This document shows positions 27,700-40,685 of a stretch of DNA of 64,000 nt, piece by piece. The notes below the pieces were generated by a model that had not been told where the DNA came from, made no database searches, and saw only the letters and a program-made list of their open reading frames with translations. The stretch is from Rotaria socialis (taxonomy: Eukaryota; Rotifera; Eurotatoria; Philodinida; Philodinidae), in NCBI GenBank assembly GCA_905331475.1, contig CAJNYU010000295.1, positions 62,001-126,000 on the forward strand, written 5' to 3'. How positions within the stretch are numbered: the stretch's first letter is position 1; the number at the start of each line of letters is the position of its first letter. The translations under genes and the position numbers were made by a program.

Positions 27700-29307
27700 A
27701 ATGTAAGTATTTTTCCAGGAATAATAGAAGAAAACCAATAGATAATAATCCACGTGGCAATAAAACTTCTCACAGAGACAGCAAAGAATTTATATTGGCT
27801 CTAGGGAAGAGAAGTCAAATCAATTGATTATTAACATGTTAATTACATAATTAAGAGATATAATCATCACGAGAACAATCGAATCATGATGAAAATGTTC
27901 ATCTCTGTATGCGTCATTTTTCTCAGAAAAATATCCTCATTTTTAAATTTTGATGATTCAATTTCAAGAAAGCTAAGTGTAAATTTGATACATTTATTTT
28001 ATTAGTCATAAACTGGATTTATTGCATTAGGTATCAATATTTGTAATTTTACTATGTATTAAATATTTATTATCGATTATAATGATGTCACCGTTGACGA
28101 CACAGATTGAGAACTAAAAAAAGCGCAGAAGCTGATTCATATGGTTTTCATTATTTTACTCGACTACCGTGAGTATCTTTGTCAATATTGAAAGAGCTCT
28201 TAACATATTATTTCTCAATGGATTGTTGCATATTCATCAATTCAACTACGTATCTTCGTGAGCAATCTATTGCAATTCAGATTAATCAATGACAATTTTT
28301 CTGCATCACAAAATTCCGGTTGTTCCAGTCACAGTTGTTTTTTCCCCACAAAAAATGATCTTAAAATAAGAAAGGGTCAATACGCGCCTCTCCCCTTCCC
28401 CCGCCTCTGTCAAAAATATCATATTTACACATTTTGAAAAATCAAAGTATTATGAAAACAATCCACCACTGATATTTCTTTTTCTCTTCATAATCATCTT
28501 GAATAAATATCACACCACTGCAAAGCACCCTGTTAAGTCATATAACAATCCAGGAAAAAACCTAGCGTGTGAATAGAAAACAGACAAGCCCCCACATGCG
28601 TATGGAAATATCACAGATGGAAACAGACTTTGTCAATACAAAAATATAGGCTGCACATCTTTAATGTCTCACTATAATACATGAATTTATTTCTCATTGT
28701 ATATTTGGAGAATATGCAGAAATGCATAGCGAAGAAATGTCTACTCAAAGTGGATTGAGTAAAATAAAATGAATAGTGTCCCTAAGAAGAACCCAACTAA
28801 CACTACACCATATTTCATATTTTAATTCTACAATGCTTATACTAAGAGAGTAATTTTAACACGGGTGAAATCATTTTCTGATAGAAATATATTACAGTTT
28901 ACAGCCCGTGTTCATTGTCATCTATTGATCAAAACCTATGGCAATAATATGAAGAATATATAAGAAATTTAGAAACTATTATTAGTGCATTTATTTCTCT
29001 GAACTATTCGTAAGATGTTAATGGCATTAATCAAAACAATATTTTAACATTTCTGTGAAAAGAGTTTAAAATCTTATAATTAAAATTCAGATCATTTTTT
29101 ATTAAAAAATAAACACAAACTAACTGCGCATAAAGTCACATTGACTAAGTATATCATGAACGTCACGAAGAAAATCTATTTTGAAGATAGTAAATTAGAG
29201 TTAATAAGATAGAATCTACGAAAAATCAATTATCATTGAGTGACAAACATGCGTATAATACATATATACAGGACTAGAGGAGCGCCTTTGATATTTATAT
29301 TATCCAA
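27700..29307. other. Intergenic, no gene seen
   Basis: AT-rich sequence with one C-rich patch at about 28383-28410 (CTCTCCCCTTCCCCCGCCTC). Apart from the possible upstream exon of the disrupted gene noted above, I see no coding signal. Confidence 0.55.
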
Positions 29308-30195
29308 TCAATACAAATTGATTCTCTGATCATAAGTCATTGATATAAAAATGTTTTCCGGTATTTTTGCATTTAAATAGGTTATTCGACCAAATAAGTC
29401 GAACACAACATAGATTAATGTCAAACTCATGAATAGGAATAATACTGTCATGAACATTAATAATGATCGACCAAGTAATAAATGTCGTTGATTTTTACGA
29501 TACTCTTTCATGCGTTGACGATTTAGTTCATTAAAAATATCACCACGAATTTTCTCTTGATATTCTTCAGTGAATATAGTCGATTCTAGTATTGGCGTAT
29601 CATCTTCATCCTGTGTTTCAAAATGTACATCGAATATATCTTGTGCACGTACGATTACTCGTTGATTTTGTCGACGATTAAAAGCGATACGTTGATCAAT
29701 GGAAATATTTTTTGCTTTGTTTCGTAATTCACGACGTTTTAAACGAAGTTCTTGAAGAAACTTATTTGTTACATTCAATGGATTTGTATCATAATTATTT
29801 GATTGTATTGTTGAGTAAGTATTAATTTCTTCAACTTGTTGGTCAATAGCAGCATTTGTGTACCGAGATGGAAGTGATAGTGTCGATTTTGAATCCGTTT
29901 GATGTATGATATCAGCTGATGAACTCTTTGTAATTTGATCACTACTAAAATCGTCTGCAGCTGCAACCGTAGCACGACGACGAATATCTGAATATCGTTG
30001 TTGTAAAATTTTACTAAATAAGCGTGATCCTGTTCGATTTTTATTTTTTCCATCATTTGATGCGATATAAGTAGATAATGGTCGCGGAATTTCATTTTCA
30101 ATATTAATTAATGGAACCATTTCAGTTTGTTGCATTGCTGAAGTTTCATGATTTGATTCAATTACAGGTGTTATCTCGAATCGACGTGTCTCCAT
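29308..30195 (-). CDS. Uncharacterised single-pass membrane protein (295 aa, intronless)
   Basis: One uninterrupted frame of 295 codons, starting METRRFEITPVIESNHETS. Residues 1-150 are polar, Ser/Thr/Asn-rich and probably disordered. Residues 150-235 are strongly basic and helical (FLQELRLKRRELRNKAKN, then NELNRQRMKEYRKNQRHL). A single hydrophobic helix follows at about 238-266 (LLMFMTVLFLFMSLTLIYVV), then a short tail ending MTYDQRINLY. There is no signal peptide, and positive charges precede the helix, so the long N-terminal part is probably cytosolic. Lack of introns is unusual among its neighbours. I do not recognise a family. Its start lies 1.9 kb head to head with CRTC. Confidence 0.75.
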   Translation of the reverse strand: METRRFEITPVIESNHETSAMQQTEMVPLINIENEIPRPLSTYIASNDGKNKNRTGSRLFSKILQQRYSDIRRRATVAAADDFSSDQITKSSSADIIHQTDSKSTLSLPSRYTNAAIDQQVEEINTYSTIQSNNYDTNPLNVTNKFLQELRLKRRELRNKAKNISIDQRIAFNRRQNQRVIVRAQDIFDVHFETQDEDDTPILESTIFTEEYQEKIRGDIFNELNRQRMKEYRKNQRHLLLGRSLLMFMTVLFLFMSLTLIYVVFDLFGRITYLNAKIPENIFISMTYDQRINLY

Positions 30196-32102
30196 TTGTC
30201 TAAAAGGTTTCAGAATAATAATTATTTCTTCAAAAAAATTCGATCGACATTTTCAATATCTGTCGTTGTGCTTCTAACTGGATAGAAATTCGTACGAAAA
30301 AAAAAATGTGCCCTCTAACCAGGATTAGCATGACACTTACAGTTAAACAGTTCGTTATCCTCTCGCAGCTACTCTATTTAAATATACAGATCATGGGTAC
30401 TTATGAGTGTTATATCGTATGAAACATTGCAATGCGTTGCATATAATATTGGAAGAAACAATTTTTATTCGTGCCATAAAACTTGTAATTATCGCTCCGA
30501 TCATATTTACAATCGTATCACGAACTAGTAATACAGCACAAAACACCAGTATACACTAGAAACTGACTTTTTCTTTTATTTCGTATGAAATAAATAGGTT
30601 TCAACATTCACTAAACATTTGCTAGCGAAATTCTCCATGGGTCACTGTTCATTATTCTGAAGAGAATGTAAATGTTTTTTTAAATACAGTACTTTGTTGT
30701 TTTTATCATATTAATCTTTTTCGAACGTGTTGAAACACTTTTTTGCAAATGTGAAGCACTAAGGGCAACCCATAAAAATAACTTAGTTACATGTTTTTGT
30801 TTTATGTGTTACCTTTCAAATATTATAAATAGATGTCAAACTCAAGGGATTGTGCTTCTAAATCCAATAATGACTGACTTAAGGTAATAATCTTGTTCAT
30901 CAGCTATCGCTGAATTTAACTTGATATTCCCATAAAGAAGGAAAAAAGCACCAGTCAATGCTAATGACTTCGAGTGCTCTGATAAATACTTATCGCTTTA
31001 ACCGTCAAAATAATCTTATGCCAGATCAATATCGACACTTATGATATAACTGTAACGACGACTGAAGCTATAATTCTATCAATCATAAACACCATTTGTG
31101 TTTCTCTTCTATGATAAAAACCATTCGATAAACAAATACACCCTTTCTATATGATTGGATTTCTATTCGATCGAATACTTATCCCATGAAGAAAAAGAAA
31201 AAAGAAACTACCTTTTGTTTTTGAAAGGATACTTCTGATTCTGAATTCCTTTAGTTTTTATTAAATTTCCATTGGTCTATTCAATTACTAATCAGTAATC
31301 AGCAGTAGAGTCGTCTGCAAAATAAGCAGAAAAACAACATGAATTCAATATGAAAATCATTCGTTTATCATTAAATATTATTTAATTGGACTTAAAACTG
31401 ACGAAATTCGTGATCATCATTCTAATTGGTTACTTGATTCCCGAAAAAAAAACATGCACTTTCAAATAACAACAAGTAAAATTTATCAACACAAACCCTC
31501 TAGAAAACATTTATGCCAGATTGTATGACCAATTCGTATATTTTTTCGTTTCTGTTCTCGTTGAGATTAAAGTCAATGCTTGTCATATTTATTTTCAATT
31601 GGACAACGTTATAATTATATTTTTGAAGGACGTGTCATACGTCAATATTCTTATTCAGTTTACCATCGAAACGGAAAAAAAACAACGAAGTCTCGAATAT
31701 GAAAAAAGGAAGACTTTTAGATTCGTGTCGTCTTCTGTTTGCATTTCAAAGTATTTCCCTTGTTTTGCTTTTCATTTCAGATATTATAAAAAAGAAAAAT
31801 TACAATGCCATAGTTTGACTATTGGATGTCTATTGAAAATGAATTCGATTCTTATTCACTGCATTGACATATAAATTATTCTGTAAGTTACTTATTTCTA
31901 TTTTTCTTATTCGTGTCTGTACATATTTGTTTTTTATTGTTTTTTCAGATTTTGCTTTTTTATTTTTTTGCTTTCTTCATTTCTCGTCGTTTTCTTCTTT
32001 TCTTCCTTCTGCATACATACTCCATCGTGTTTCTCACGTACTTTTTGGTTCGTTTAATATAGTACTCCTTATTTCTGTTACCTAATGTAACTGATACTCA
32101 CG
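30196..32102. other. Divergent intergenic region between the membrane-protein gene and CRTC
   Basis: No coding signal that I trust. The plus-strand frames at 31521-32085 are Phe/Ser/Tyr-rich low-complexity translations of T-rich DNA. The region must contain the promoter and 5' UTR of CRTC; the last 200 bases are strongly T-rich. Confidence 0.5.
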
Positions 32103-35100
32103 ATGAGTAGTCCACGTAAATTCGCTGAGAAAATCGCTCTTATTCAACAGAAACAAGCGGAAGGTGACGCAGCATTTAAGACAATTATTAATGAAGTCGA
32201 AGCTGCTAAAAACGTATGAAACAAAAACCATTGCAAAACAGGAAAATTGTGTAAAAACAAAAATTTATTTCTAGGGAGCAGATCGTGCGTCAACAATAAC
32301 ATGTAAATTGGATGCACCAGTGCGAAGATATGAAGTAAAGTTTGTTTGTTAATCTGTCAAGATTTTTATTTTTATTTTTATTTTTATCAGATAGCGAATG
32401 GGATAAATAATTCAGATAATTATACTTATATCAATCAATGCATGAAAGTATGTTAAATATATGCTAATAAGAATATGTGTAAATTGCTTATGATTTAGAA
32501 TGAAAATGGCAATAGTTCCAATCGATTATTATTACCACCTGATAATTCATCATGGCGACGGTAATAGAAAAAGAAATTACAAAACAAAATTCTATTTGGC
32601 TATTTTGTTTCATCATAGAGTTCATTCGGATCCATCGCTTCATCAAACTGTGATGCCAATAGCTATTGCACAATATCATGCTCAAATTGATAATGAAGAT
32701 AATAGTTTGTGTTTAAACCCACGATTAGCACAGGTTTCATTTTATTTGTCTAGATCAACAGTTGAACTATGATAATAATGATATTAAATTTGATACCAAC
32801 ATATACGGTGGTGAACTTCCAAGTTCTCATCTTTTGCAAGTGTCGAATTCACAATTTCAAACTCAACACTATTACGATTTAAATAATAATAATTATGCTA
32901 ATAATAACGTCAATGTCTTTTATCAATCACCACAAACTCTGTCTATTCCACAACAAACTATTGCATCTTCAACAAATAATACTCAACATGCTGGTTTAAG
33001 TCTACGATATAGTAGCGGAAATACAAGTTCAAATGATCTTTTGTTACCACCTAATCAGCAGGCACGTGGTAATGGTGGCTCATTACCTGATTTACGTATT
33101 GGAAGTACCTATAATACTCAACAAATATCATTTCCAACAGTACCATCATCCTCAACGCCTACAGCCCAACCATATTTTCGTTCGTCTTCACCACAACAAA
33201 ATAACGATGCCGATTTATTTGCATTGGTACTAAATATTTATTTTAAAAATGAAATAAAGAATATATAAAAAATATTGTTGTTTTAATGTGTTTACATTTA
33301 GTGTCCACAACAACAACAACAACAACAACAATTAATATCAAGAATAGGTCCATTGAAACAAAGTTCAAGTATGCGTCGACGTCATAGTCCAATTGGCGAT
33401 CATAAACAATCGTCACCACGTCGACAACATTCACCATCACCCGATGTTTCCACAGTTAGTTCATGTTTTATTTTCATGGAAAATAATTTATTAAATTTTT
33501 CTAGAATCAGCAGAATCATTATCGAATGGAGCCACAAAGTCCTCAATCTCAACCCAGTTATTCACCGCAAAACTCTCCAAATTTCTTGCCAAGTCCCAGT
33601 AATGAACTGACACCATTTTCACCGCCACAGCAACAACAACAACAACAGTCTACAGATAATCAGAAAACTTATTTTACATTACCGAACCAATTTGATCAAA
33701 TTACGTTGGTAAATAACTTCCACTTGAATGGAATAAAATATAAAAGAATCATTTTCAGGAAAATAATTTTTATGCTCAACAAAAACCATCTTCACCTTCA
33801 TCACAACAACAACCACAGCAACAACAACAACAACAAATGAATTTTTATCCGTTATTCATGGATGATATGTAAGATTTTTAGAAATTCTTTCATGTTACAC
33901 CCTCAAAGAAACACTGGTTTGTATCATTTAGGTCATTGCCGTATTCGCATAATCAAACAGCAATGAATATAACGACAACCAATCAGAAAAGTCCAACTAT
34001 TCCAAATATAATTTTAACAGGTAAAAATAAGAAACTATTTGATATAGAAAATCGACAGTTCTCTTCCATTATACTATCACATTTACTCATTAAGACATGC
34101 TAAGAGATATATTATCATCTTCATTGAAGATACATTTAGAAAAAGAAATATGACGTTCTACTTCACGGTAATAATATAAAAATAATAAGAACTAGTTGAT
34201 TTCACTGTTGCGAGAAAATTTGTAGAGTGTTTTCTTACCTCAGTAATCGTTAATATTTCAGTTCAAAAGCAATTATATTAATCATGTAAGTGCAAATTTT
34301 ATTTATTGGGCTGCATACGTTATTTTTTCTTTGGTTTGTTCTCTAAAACCCGCCACTTAACATGAAATATGCTGGAGAATTTCTATTTTGATATTAATGC
34401 CATTTTTTAACAGTTACACAACAAAGACTAGTTGTAATGCAGTTTGTTTTTACTATAGGTAGATGTATATTTTGAATGGTAACAAGAGTTGAGTTGTGAG
34501 ATAATCCTCGCATTCTTGGAAAGTTTTCATTCGTTTTAGTGGTGCCAGAAAGTTCATTTGCTCCGTAATCCAAAGCAAAGCACCCGATTTTGCTAACATT
34601 CGCTTTAATGGAGAAAGACAAATTTTTGAATTGATTCTTCCTTTCGCTAATTCAAAGAATCTCGTAAAAATGTTGAATATAGTTACAATATAGTGTTTCA
34701 TCAAGAAGTCAATTTTGAATAAATTAGAGATCATTCATATTCAAATTGAGTACATAACAATGTTTCTTTATCCTGTCCTACAGGGTAGAATAATAAAGTA
34801 CTTGTAATATTATTTTGAAAGACAAAATTATAGTAGAAGTTATTTTTTTCACGTTTCAAATAGTGTAAATATATCGTTAAAATAATAAATCGCTTAAATA
34901 TGTATGAATATTTTGTGAAATTATGTTTTGTCACTCGCGCAAATGCGTGATATCAAGTGTATTGATCACGATACTTCCGATGAGGCTCATAAGGGTTCGA
35001 TTTAGATTTTTCTTTAAATTACAAATGGATCAGTTATTGGTTGATATCGATTTTCTTATTAACTCAAATATTTATCGAGCAAATATACTGAATTTGCACT

Positions 35101-36158
35101 GATTACGGTGGTTCTCAAATGTTTCGTTGCTTTTACTTCAATGTCAAGGATTTCTTATTCAATTTTTACTACATTAGTACGGAACTTTTAAATAACAGTT
35201 CACTCATTTACTACTAGTCTACATCTCTTTAAAACAGATAAAGCGATATGGCATGTTGCTATTTTTTGCCATGACTTGTTCGGTTGAGTGTTCATGTAGA
35301 ACTGGATAATGACTTTTTCTAATATGCAATTTTTCATATATTTATCGAGATCAAGATGCATGAGTTAAGAAACAATTTATGATCAGAAAAAATACTATAT
35401 GAACAATGAACTTTATTGCACGTTTGCAGATTAACATAATTCCCTCGAGAATTTTCATTGTTGTATTAAAAGTAAACAAGTCAAATGAATACGTCGTGAG
35501 ATTCTTATTTCCTATCAAATGTATATAGTATATTTAATAGGTAGCTACGTATTATAGTATGTCAAGATTAACATTTATTATATGACAGGCTTATCAATAA
35601 ATCTTGCTGATGAGTAATTTTCTATTATCTTTAAGAAAACAGTACACTTGCAACAAATGAAAAATGCAATTTTTGTTTGCAAATATTGACATGTCGCTAA
35701 GAAACAATCGTAACGATGTGCAAAATTTTATGATTAAATATTTCAAATAAGACTATGCACTTATATTGGTTGAATATATGCCGAATATGGAATCATAGAT
35801 ATTGATTCACTAATGATTACGCGATTTTTAATATTCATTTCGAAAAATACTATAGACTTGATTTAAGATCGTTTTCTTATTTTTTGAATATTCATTGTTG
35901 TTTGTTTTTAAATTTCATAGATGTTGATAGTTCAAAGTTAGATTTATCGAAAGAATTGGACAATGATTTTCCAAATTCATTTGATAATTTACTTGACTCA
36001 ACTGATTTACAGTTGAATCCCGATGATTTCGTAAGTAAATATTAAATGTCATGTGTTTGTTTTTTTTCTATTTTCTATTTATTATTCAGTTGCTCAATGC
36101 GGCTGATCTTTCCATTGATCCAATTAATTGTGATGATACATTTTGTATGGAACGCTAA
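32103..36158 (+). CDS. CRTC: CREB-regulated transcription coactivator
   Basis: Coactivator that shuttles to the nucleus when dephosphorylated and binds the CREB bZIP. Twelve coding exons: 32103-32213, 32275-32334, 32391-32447, 32499-32560, 32619-32733, 32762-33226, 33302-33454, 33505-33708, 33759-33868, 33932-34020, 35921-36030, 36090-36158; total 1605 nt, 534 aa. The start MSSPRKFAEKIALIQQKQAE is the N-terminal CREB-binding helix. WRRVHSDPSLHQ, formed across exons 4 and 5, keeps the SIK/AMPK 14-3-3 site with Ser100 (equivalent to Ser171 of CRTC2). GGSLPDL and PTIPNIILT are family motifs. The C-terminal acidic activation domain ends DDTFCMER, matching EDTFRMDRL-type ends. The middle is Gln-rich, with CAA runs at about 33306-33330, 33630-33648 and 33805-33836. 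One intron is 1.9 kb (34021-35920). Human CRTCs are about 620-690 aa. Confidence 0.95.
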
Positions 36159-38002
36159 AATGAAAATAACACGCAAAGCTCAAATGGCACTATTGTTTAA
36201 ATACATATATGAAAATCTATTTCGTATTCTTTTTATTCATTTTCAGTATTGACAAATTTTGTATATAAAAAATTTATTGTTTTTTTTAAATATTCATGTC
36301 AATCTTCTTCTTTAACTGATATTTAATATAAATGTGTTGTTATAAATCACGAAAGTAAATCCAACAAGAAGCAAGAAAAAGAACTTTGTTTTCTATTATT
36401 TGATTGTTTAATCTTTCTGTCTCTCTGTCTCTAAATTTATTTTTGTTTATCGTCAGATGCGCAAAGCACAAATTATTTCTCCTACCCAACAGAAAAAACG
36501 ATTGTTTTGGAGAACAGAAAAAAAAACGAGAAGTGAGAGAAATTAAGATTAATACGAAATAACAGCGAACAACGTAACTCAGGAAATTGAATACAAGTGC
36601 GCTGCTAATGAACTTTTTCTTTCGTTTAATTATTGCACGCTTTTATTCACTTTTTATTTCGTGTAGTTTGTTGTTGTGAATTTTGAATTATGCGTATTGC
36701 TTCATAAAATCGGTAACATGTCGTATAACGTTTCGAAATGTACATATATATATACTAATAAATAATCTATTTTATGAAACAATTTATATCCGATTAATTA
36801 ATTTTTCTAGTTAGTCTTTGCTTTTGGTTTTCACCTTTTTATGTTTGTAAATCTTAGCGCCGTTTTCTTTTCCACTTCTCAGGTAGGGTCAATGAAAATA
36901 GCCGCTGCCAATTTTTATTTTTCTTGCTTGCGTATGCAACATACACGTGTTTATATTTCTGCTTCTAGTATATTTTTTATTATGCTATATTTTTTTTCAT
37001 ATTTGGTGTGCAGAGGTTTAACAAACAATAATAATAATAATAATAATAACAAAGAAATATATTTATATTTCAATGAAAATTTCTTTTTCTTACGAGAAAT
37101 CAAAAATTTGCTATGGTGCATTACATGGTTCAATCGTACAAAAAACAATCATGTTAAATGTTGTTTGCGCATGATCGAAGCATATTTGTCTATTAGACAA
37201 GAAAAAAAGATAACATTAATATTCAACTTCACTAGCAATTCTGTATAACTATCTTCTAGTTCTTTATTGTTATGCATCAGCATTACAACAAGAATAGCAA
37301 CATCAAAGAAGTTACTAGTTAGTTAGATTTCAACAGAAACTTCTAATATCATTCCAAATTAGATAAAATGTAGCTGATATAATTATAATTATTCGATACA
37401 ATTGTATCCATGAATTTGTTTTTTGACTTGGTTTTTATCTTTATTCGATTTGAATGACAGACCTTGTTTTGCACATGTTGTGAATTAATCAACGTATAGT
37501 AATAATTCTAATATATTGTCATGAAGGACAAAGGCTGATCGAATGATTTATTATATCTCATTGAACAAAATCATGCCTAACGTGTCATTGCCAAGTACTT
37601 GACAATAACAAAGTGTAGACACTTCAATAATTAAAATATTCTGCACTCTCTATTTAATCAAAAGGCTATATAAAGCACATCATTGTTTACTGGCAAATTA
37701 CCTTTTATGATTATGGTTTTAGTCATAGAAGCATATGGCATATTTGTAGCATTGATAAATTAGTTTCATATTGATTAATAAATAAATATATGGAATGTTA
37801 ATATCTCATTAAATTAAATTAAAATAAAAAACTTAACAAAAATAGTCAAAATGGAAAAAGCTAAATGTGCTGTAGAGAAAGAAAGTGAATCGACAATAAA
37901 CAAAACTAAATTGTAATTTTTCGACATATAATTGAAATTAAGATATGTTTTATTCAAAATCTCTTCTGTACGAAAAGAAAAAAAAGTCAATTTGCTAAGT
38001 AA

Positions 38003-38200
38003 TTAATCTGGATGCACTTGATGAAGTAATTCAATCAGCTCTATTAACGATAGCATAATTAAGGATCCATTCGGTGTAATGTCAATAATTCGATAACAGC
38101 CACAACTAGGAAGCCTTGAATTTTTAGCAAACAAAACATAATTACTCTGGACACTTCTTTTACTTGATATGCGAAATGAACTTATTCTAAAATCCATCAT
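38003..38200 (-). CDS. Possible terminal exon of an unrecognised gene
   Basis: A 65-codon frame on the minus strand begins directly after a good acceptor (TTTTTGCGCAG then ATGATGG). It ends SLIELIELLHQVHPD and stop, with a mixed composition (CGCYRIIDITPNGSLIM) that looks more protein-like than nearby frames. I could not find matching upstream exons between 38200 and 39000, so it may be a gene remnant or chance. Confidence 0.25.
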   Translation of the reverse strand: MMDFRISSFRISSKRSVQSNYVLFAKNSRLPSCGCYRIIDITPNGSLIMLSLIELIELLHQVHPD

Positions 38201-40666
38201 CTGCGCAAAAATATTTCAAAAATTTACATGAAAATTTTGTTTTATTGCAAGAAAATTTGAAGCAAATGCTTTAAAATCTGCTAGAAGTTAATAGAAATCT
38301 ATACAGTTTGACTTGATAGATAAGTAAGTCATTTTATCCAATTTCCGTTGAAACATAAGCAAGTAATTTCCTGATTCATTTCTGGAAATTAAACAGTATT
38401 TTGATGAGATTTTTTGCGATTATTATTGTTTTTAGAATTAGCCATTCTAATATTGTATCAGAAAAAAATTCATCTGAAAATCTTCTTTTTCTATTTTGAT
38501 ACAAATAGATCTCTAGCTGTTACCATTCTCGAGCTGCTTAACTGACAGTTAATCTTGTTTTATTTTAGCGTGAATATTCGTTCGAATCTTCGAATATAAA
38601 TAGTATTTTTTTATTTATATGCTTCTCATTTGTAAACATTCTCCAATAAAAATATAACGTCGTTAAATTAAGTAATATGGACAAGTAATCCACATAAATT
38701 GAAGAGTTTTTTTTCTTATTAATAATTATCTTAAATGCTTCTGTGCAATGTTATGCTTGTGCAACCTCGACAAGATGTTTTCAAGCATGATTTTCTGTGT
38801 CATCAGCTTGTTCGAATAGAACTTCATAACTATTTCGTCAAAAAAAAAACATCTCAAGATGTCCAATAAAAATATTATCCTTATTCGATAACTTGAAGGT
38901 CTTTCACCTTGTGATTTAAAAACCAAAATAAATCAAATCTATAGCTCTTCCCTTTTTTTTGTTCTTCTAATTAATATATTTTTCTATATGCTGCTGTCGC
39001 TATTTGTAGTTAACAGCTTGTGTCGTCCTCAATAAATCATTCTATAGCTACTATTGAAACTATGAAATTTATATCTTTCTATTTTTTTTCTGTAAAGACA
39101 AGAACAACATGTTAAAATCGACTTTGTTTTCATAGGCTACTACGCAGTGAAGTGCTTTGTTAAAGAAAATTTGTCAACGAACAACATGCTTACTTTCATA
39201 TTCAACCGAATGGATTACTAGAAATCAACGATGTAACCCACAAATCGTCGAGGTAATGTAGAAAATATAGCGTTAATGGTGGTAATGATTATGTTTTTTT
39301 TCTCCCTTCTGACGCGAATGCAAAGATGAACAGGCTAGTAGAGTGAGGTTCATCGTAGATCCACTACTGATTACATCACTATTAGAGATAATATCATCAT
39401 GAAAAAATAATGTAGTTATCTGTTTCATCAGTTTTCAACATCATATTGACTATTTCGAATGTCGTATGAGATACTTTATCAAAACAATCTATTAAAATGG
39501 ACACAATCAATAAATTTGTCTACGCTGTGCATTTTAAAATAGACTGCTCTTTTTATGAGTATCTTCACTTTTAGCGAGTAAAACTGAATTGAACTATTTG
39601 TAAATATGTTTTATTTCGAAGTTTACTTTCAATCATATATTCAACATTTGACACATAGACAATTCTATGATCAACGTAATACACTTGATCTTGATCACTC
39701 GATAAGATGAACGCTCAAAAGCGAGTATTAGTAAAATATTCAATTGCTAGTTATAGAAGAGACATAAAACGATTGAGCAGTGCTTCTATTTCTCCTAATT
39801 ATACTATTATTAATCTTTGAAGTGTCATTGAATAACAAGGGAAGGTTGAGAGTTGTCATGAACAAATCTTCTTCTCAAAGAATAAACAAATCATTAATAA
39901 GAAAAAAAAGGAACATGTGAAATAATTGGAGAACAAAATCCAACGTTCAAAATGCTCAGATTTTAAGTGTCCTTGTATTGGCTTTGATCAAATTGAAAAG
40001 AAGCCCGGAAAAATAGATTCGTTTATCAAGATAAGCATATCATTCGGTACATATATACATGTAATTTCATCGACACTTGTGTGTTGATAACAGATCACTT
40101 GCGCAATCTTCAATGACATGTCTATCTAAGAGAGATGCCAATCATCGTCTTTTTCTTGCGCTTGCCTATAAATGGAATCCATATGAAAGAAGGTCACTCA
40201 GCACTTTTACTGCTTATTGCAACCGTTTTTGATTAGACATTTTTATTTTGCTATTACATGAATGATATTTTGTATATATCTGTTCTCGTCATTGATAAGA
40301 AGAAAAGTGAATGAACATGACTTTCTCATTGATTCATAGACGAAACGAATTTATTAGACGCTATGATTGATTTATGTGCGTAGGCGACATTGATCTAGTC
40401 ATTGATTATTAGCTGACAACTTAAGAAATTCTCGTCGATCAGACCATCAAATCGTCTAATAGTAAGCACAAATAAGAGATAAAACAAAAGAGTCTCAATG
40501 AAAAACAGACTGCGTTGTATTTGCGTTAGCATTTCCTTGTTAATTTTTGTTTAATATGACTGTTTTGACTAGTTTTCATACTGTGAACACACGTTTGCTC
40601 GTATGATAAGATATGTTCTTATTACGCGCATGATTGATTCGTTTACCATTCGCTGTAATAGGGAGA

Positions 40667-40685
40667 AGAGAGAGAGAGAGAGAGA
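40667..40685. repeat. (GA)n microsatellite
   Basis: Nineteen bases of alternating GA in intergenic DNA. Similar CT-rich runs occur inside the supervillin gene at about 53681-53702. Confidence 0.85.

Noticed and set aside
31521..32085. Phe/Ser/Tyr-rich plus-strand frames as a gene upstream of CRTC
   Set aside because: They are translations of T-rich promoter or UTR sequence in shifting frames, with no homology or intron signals.
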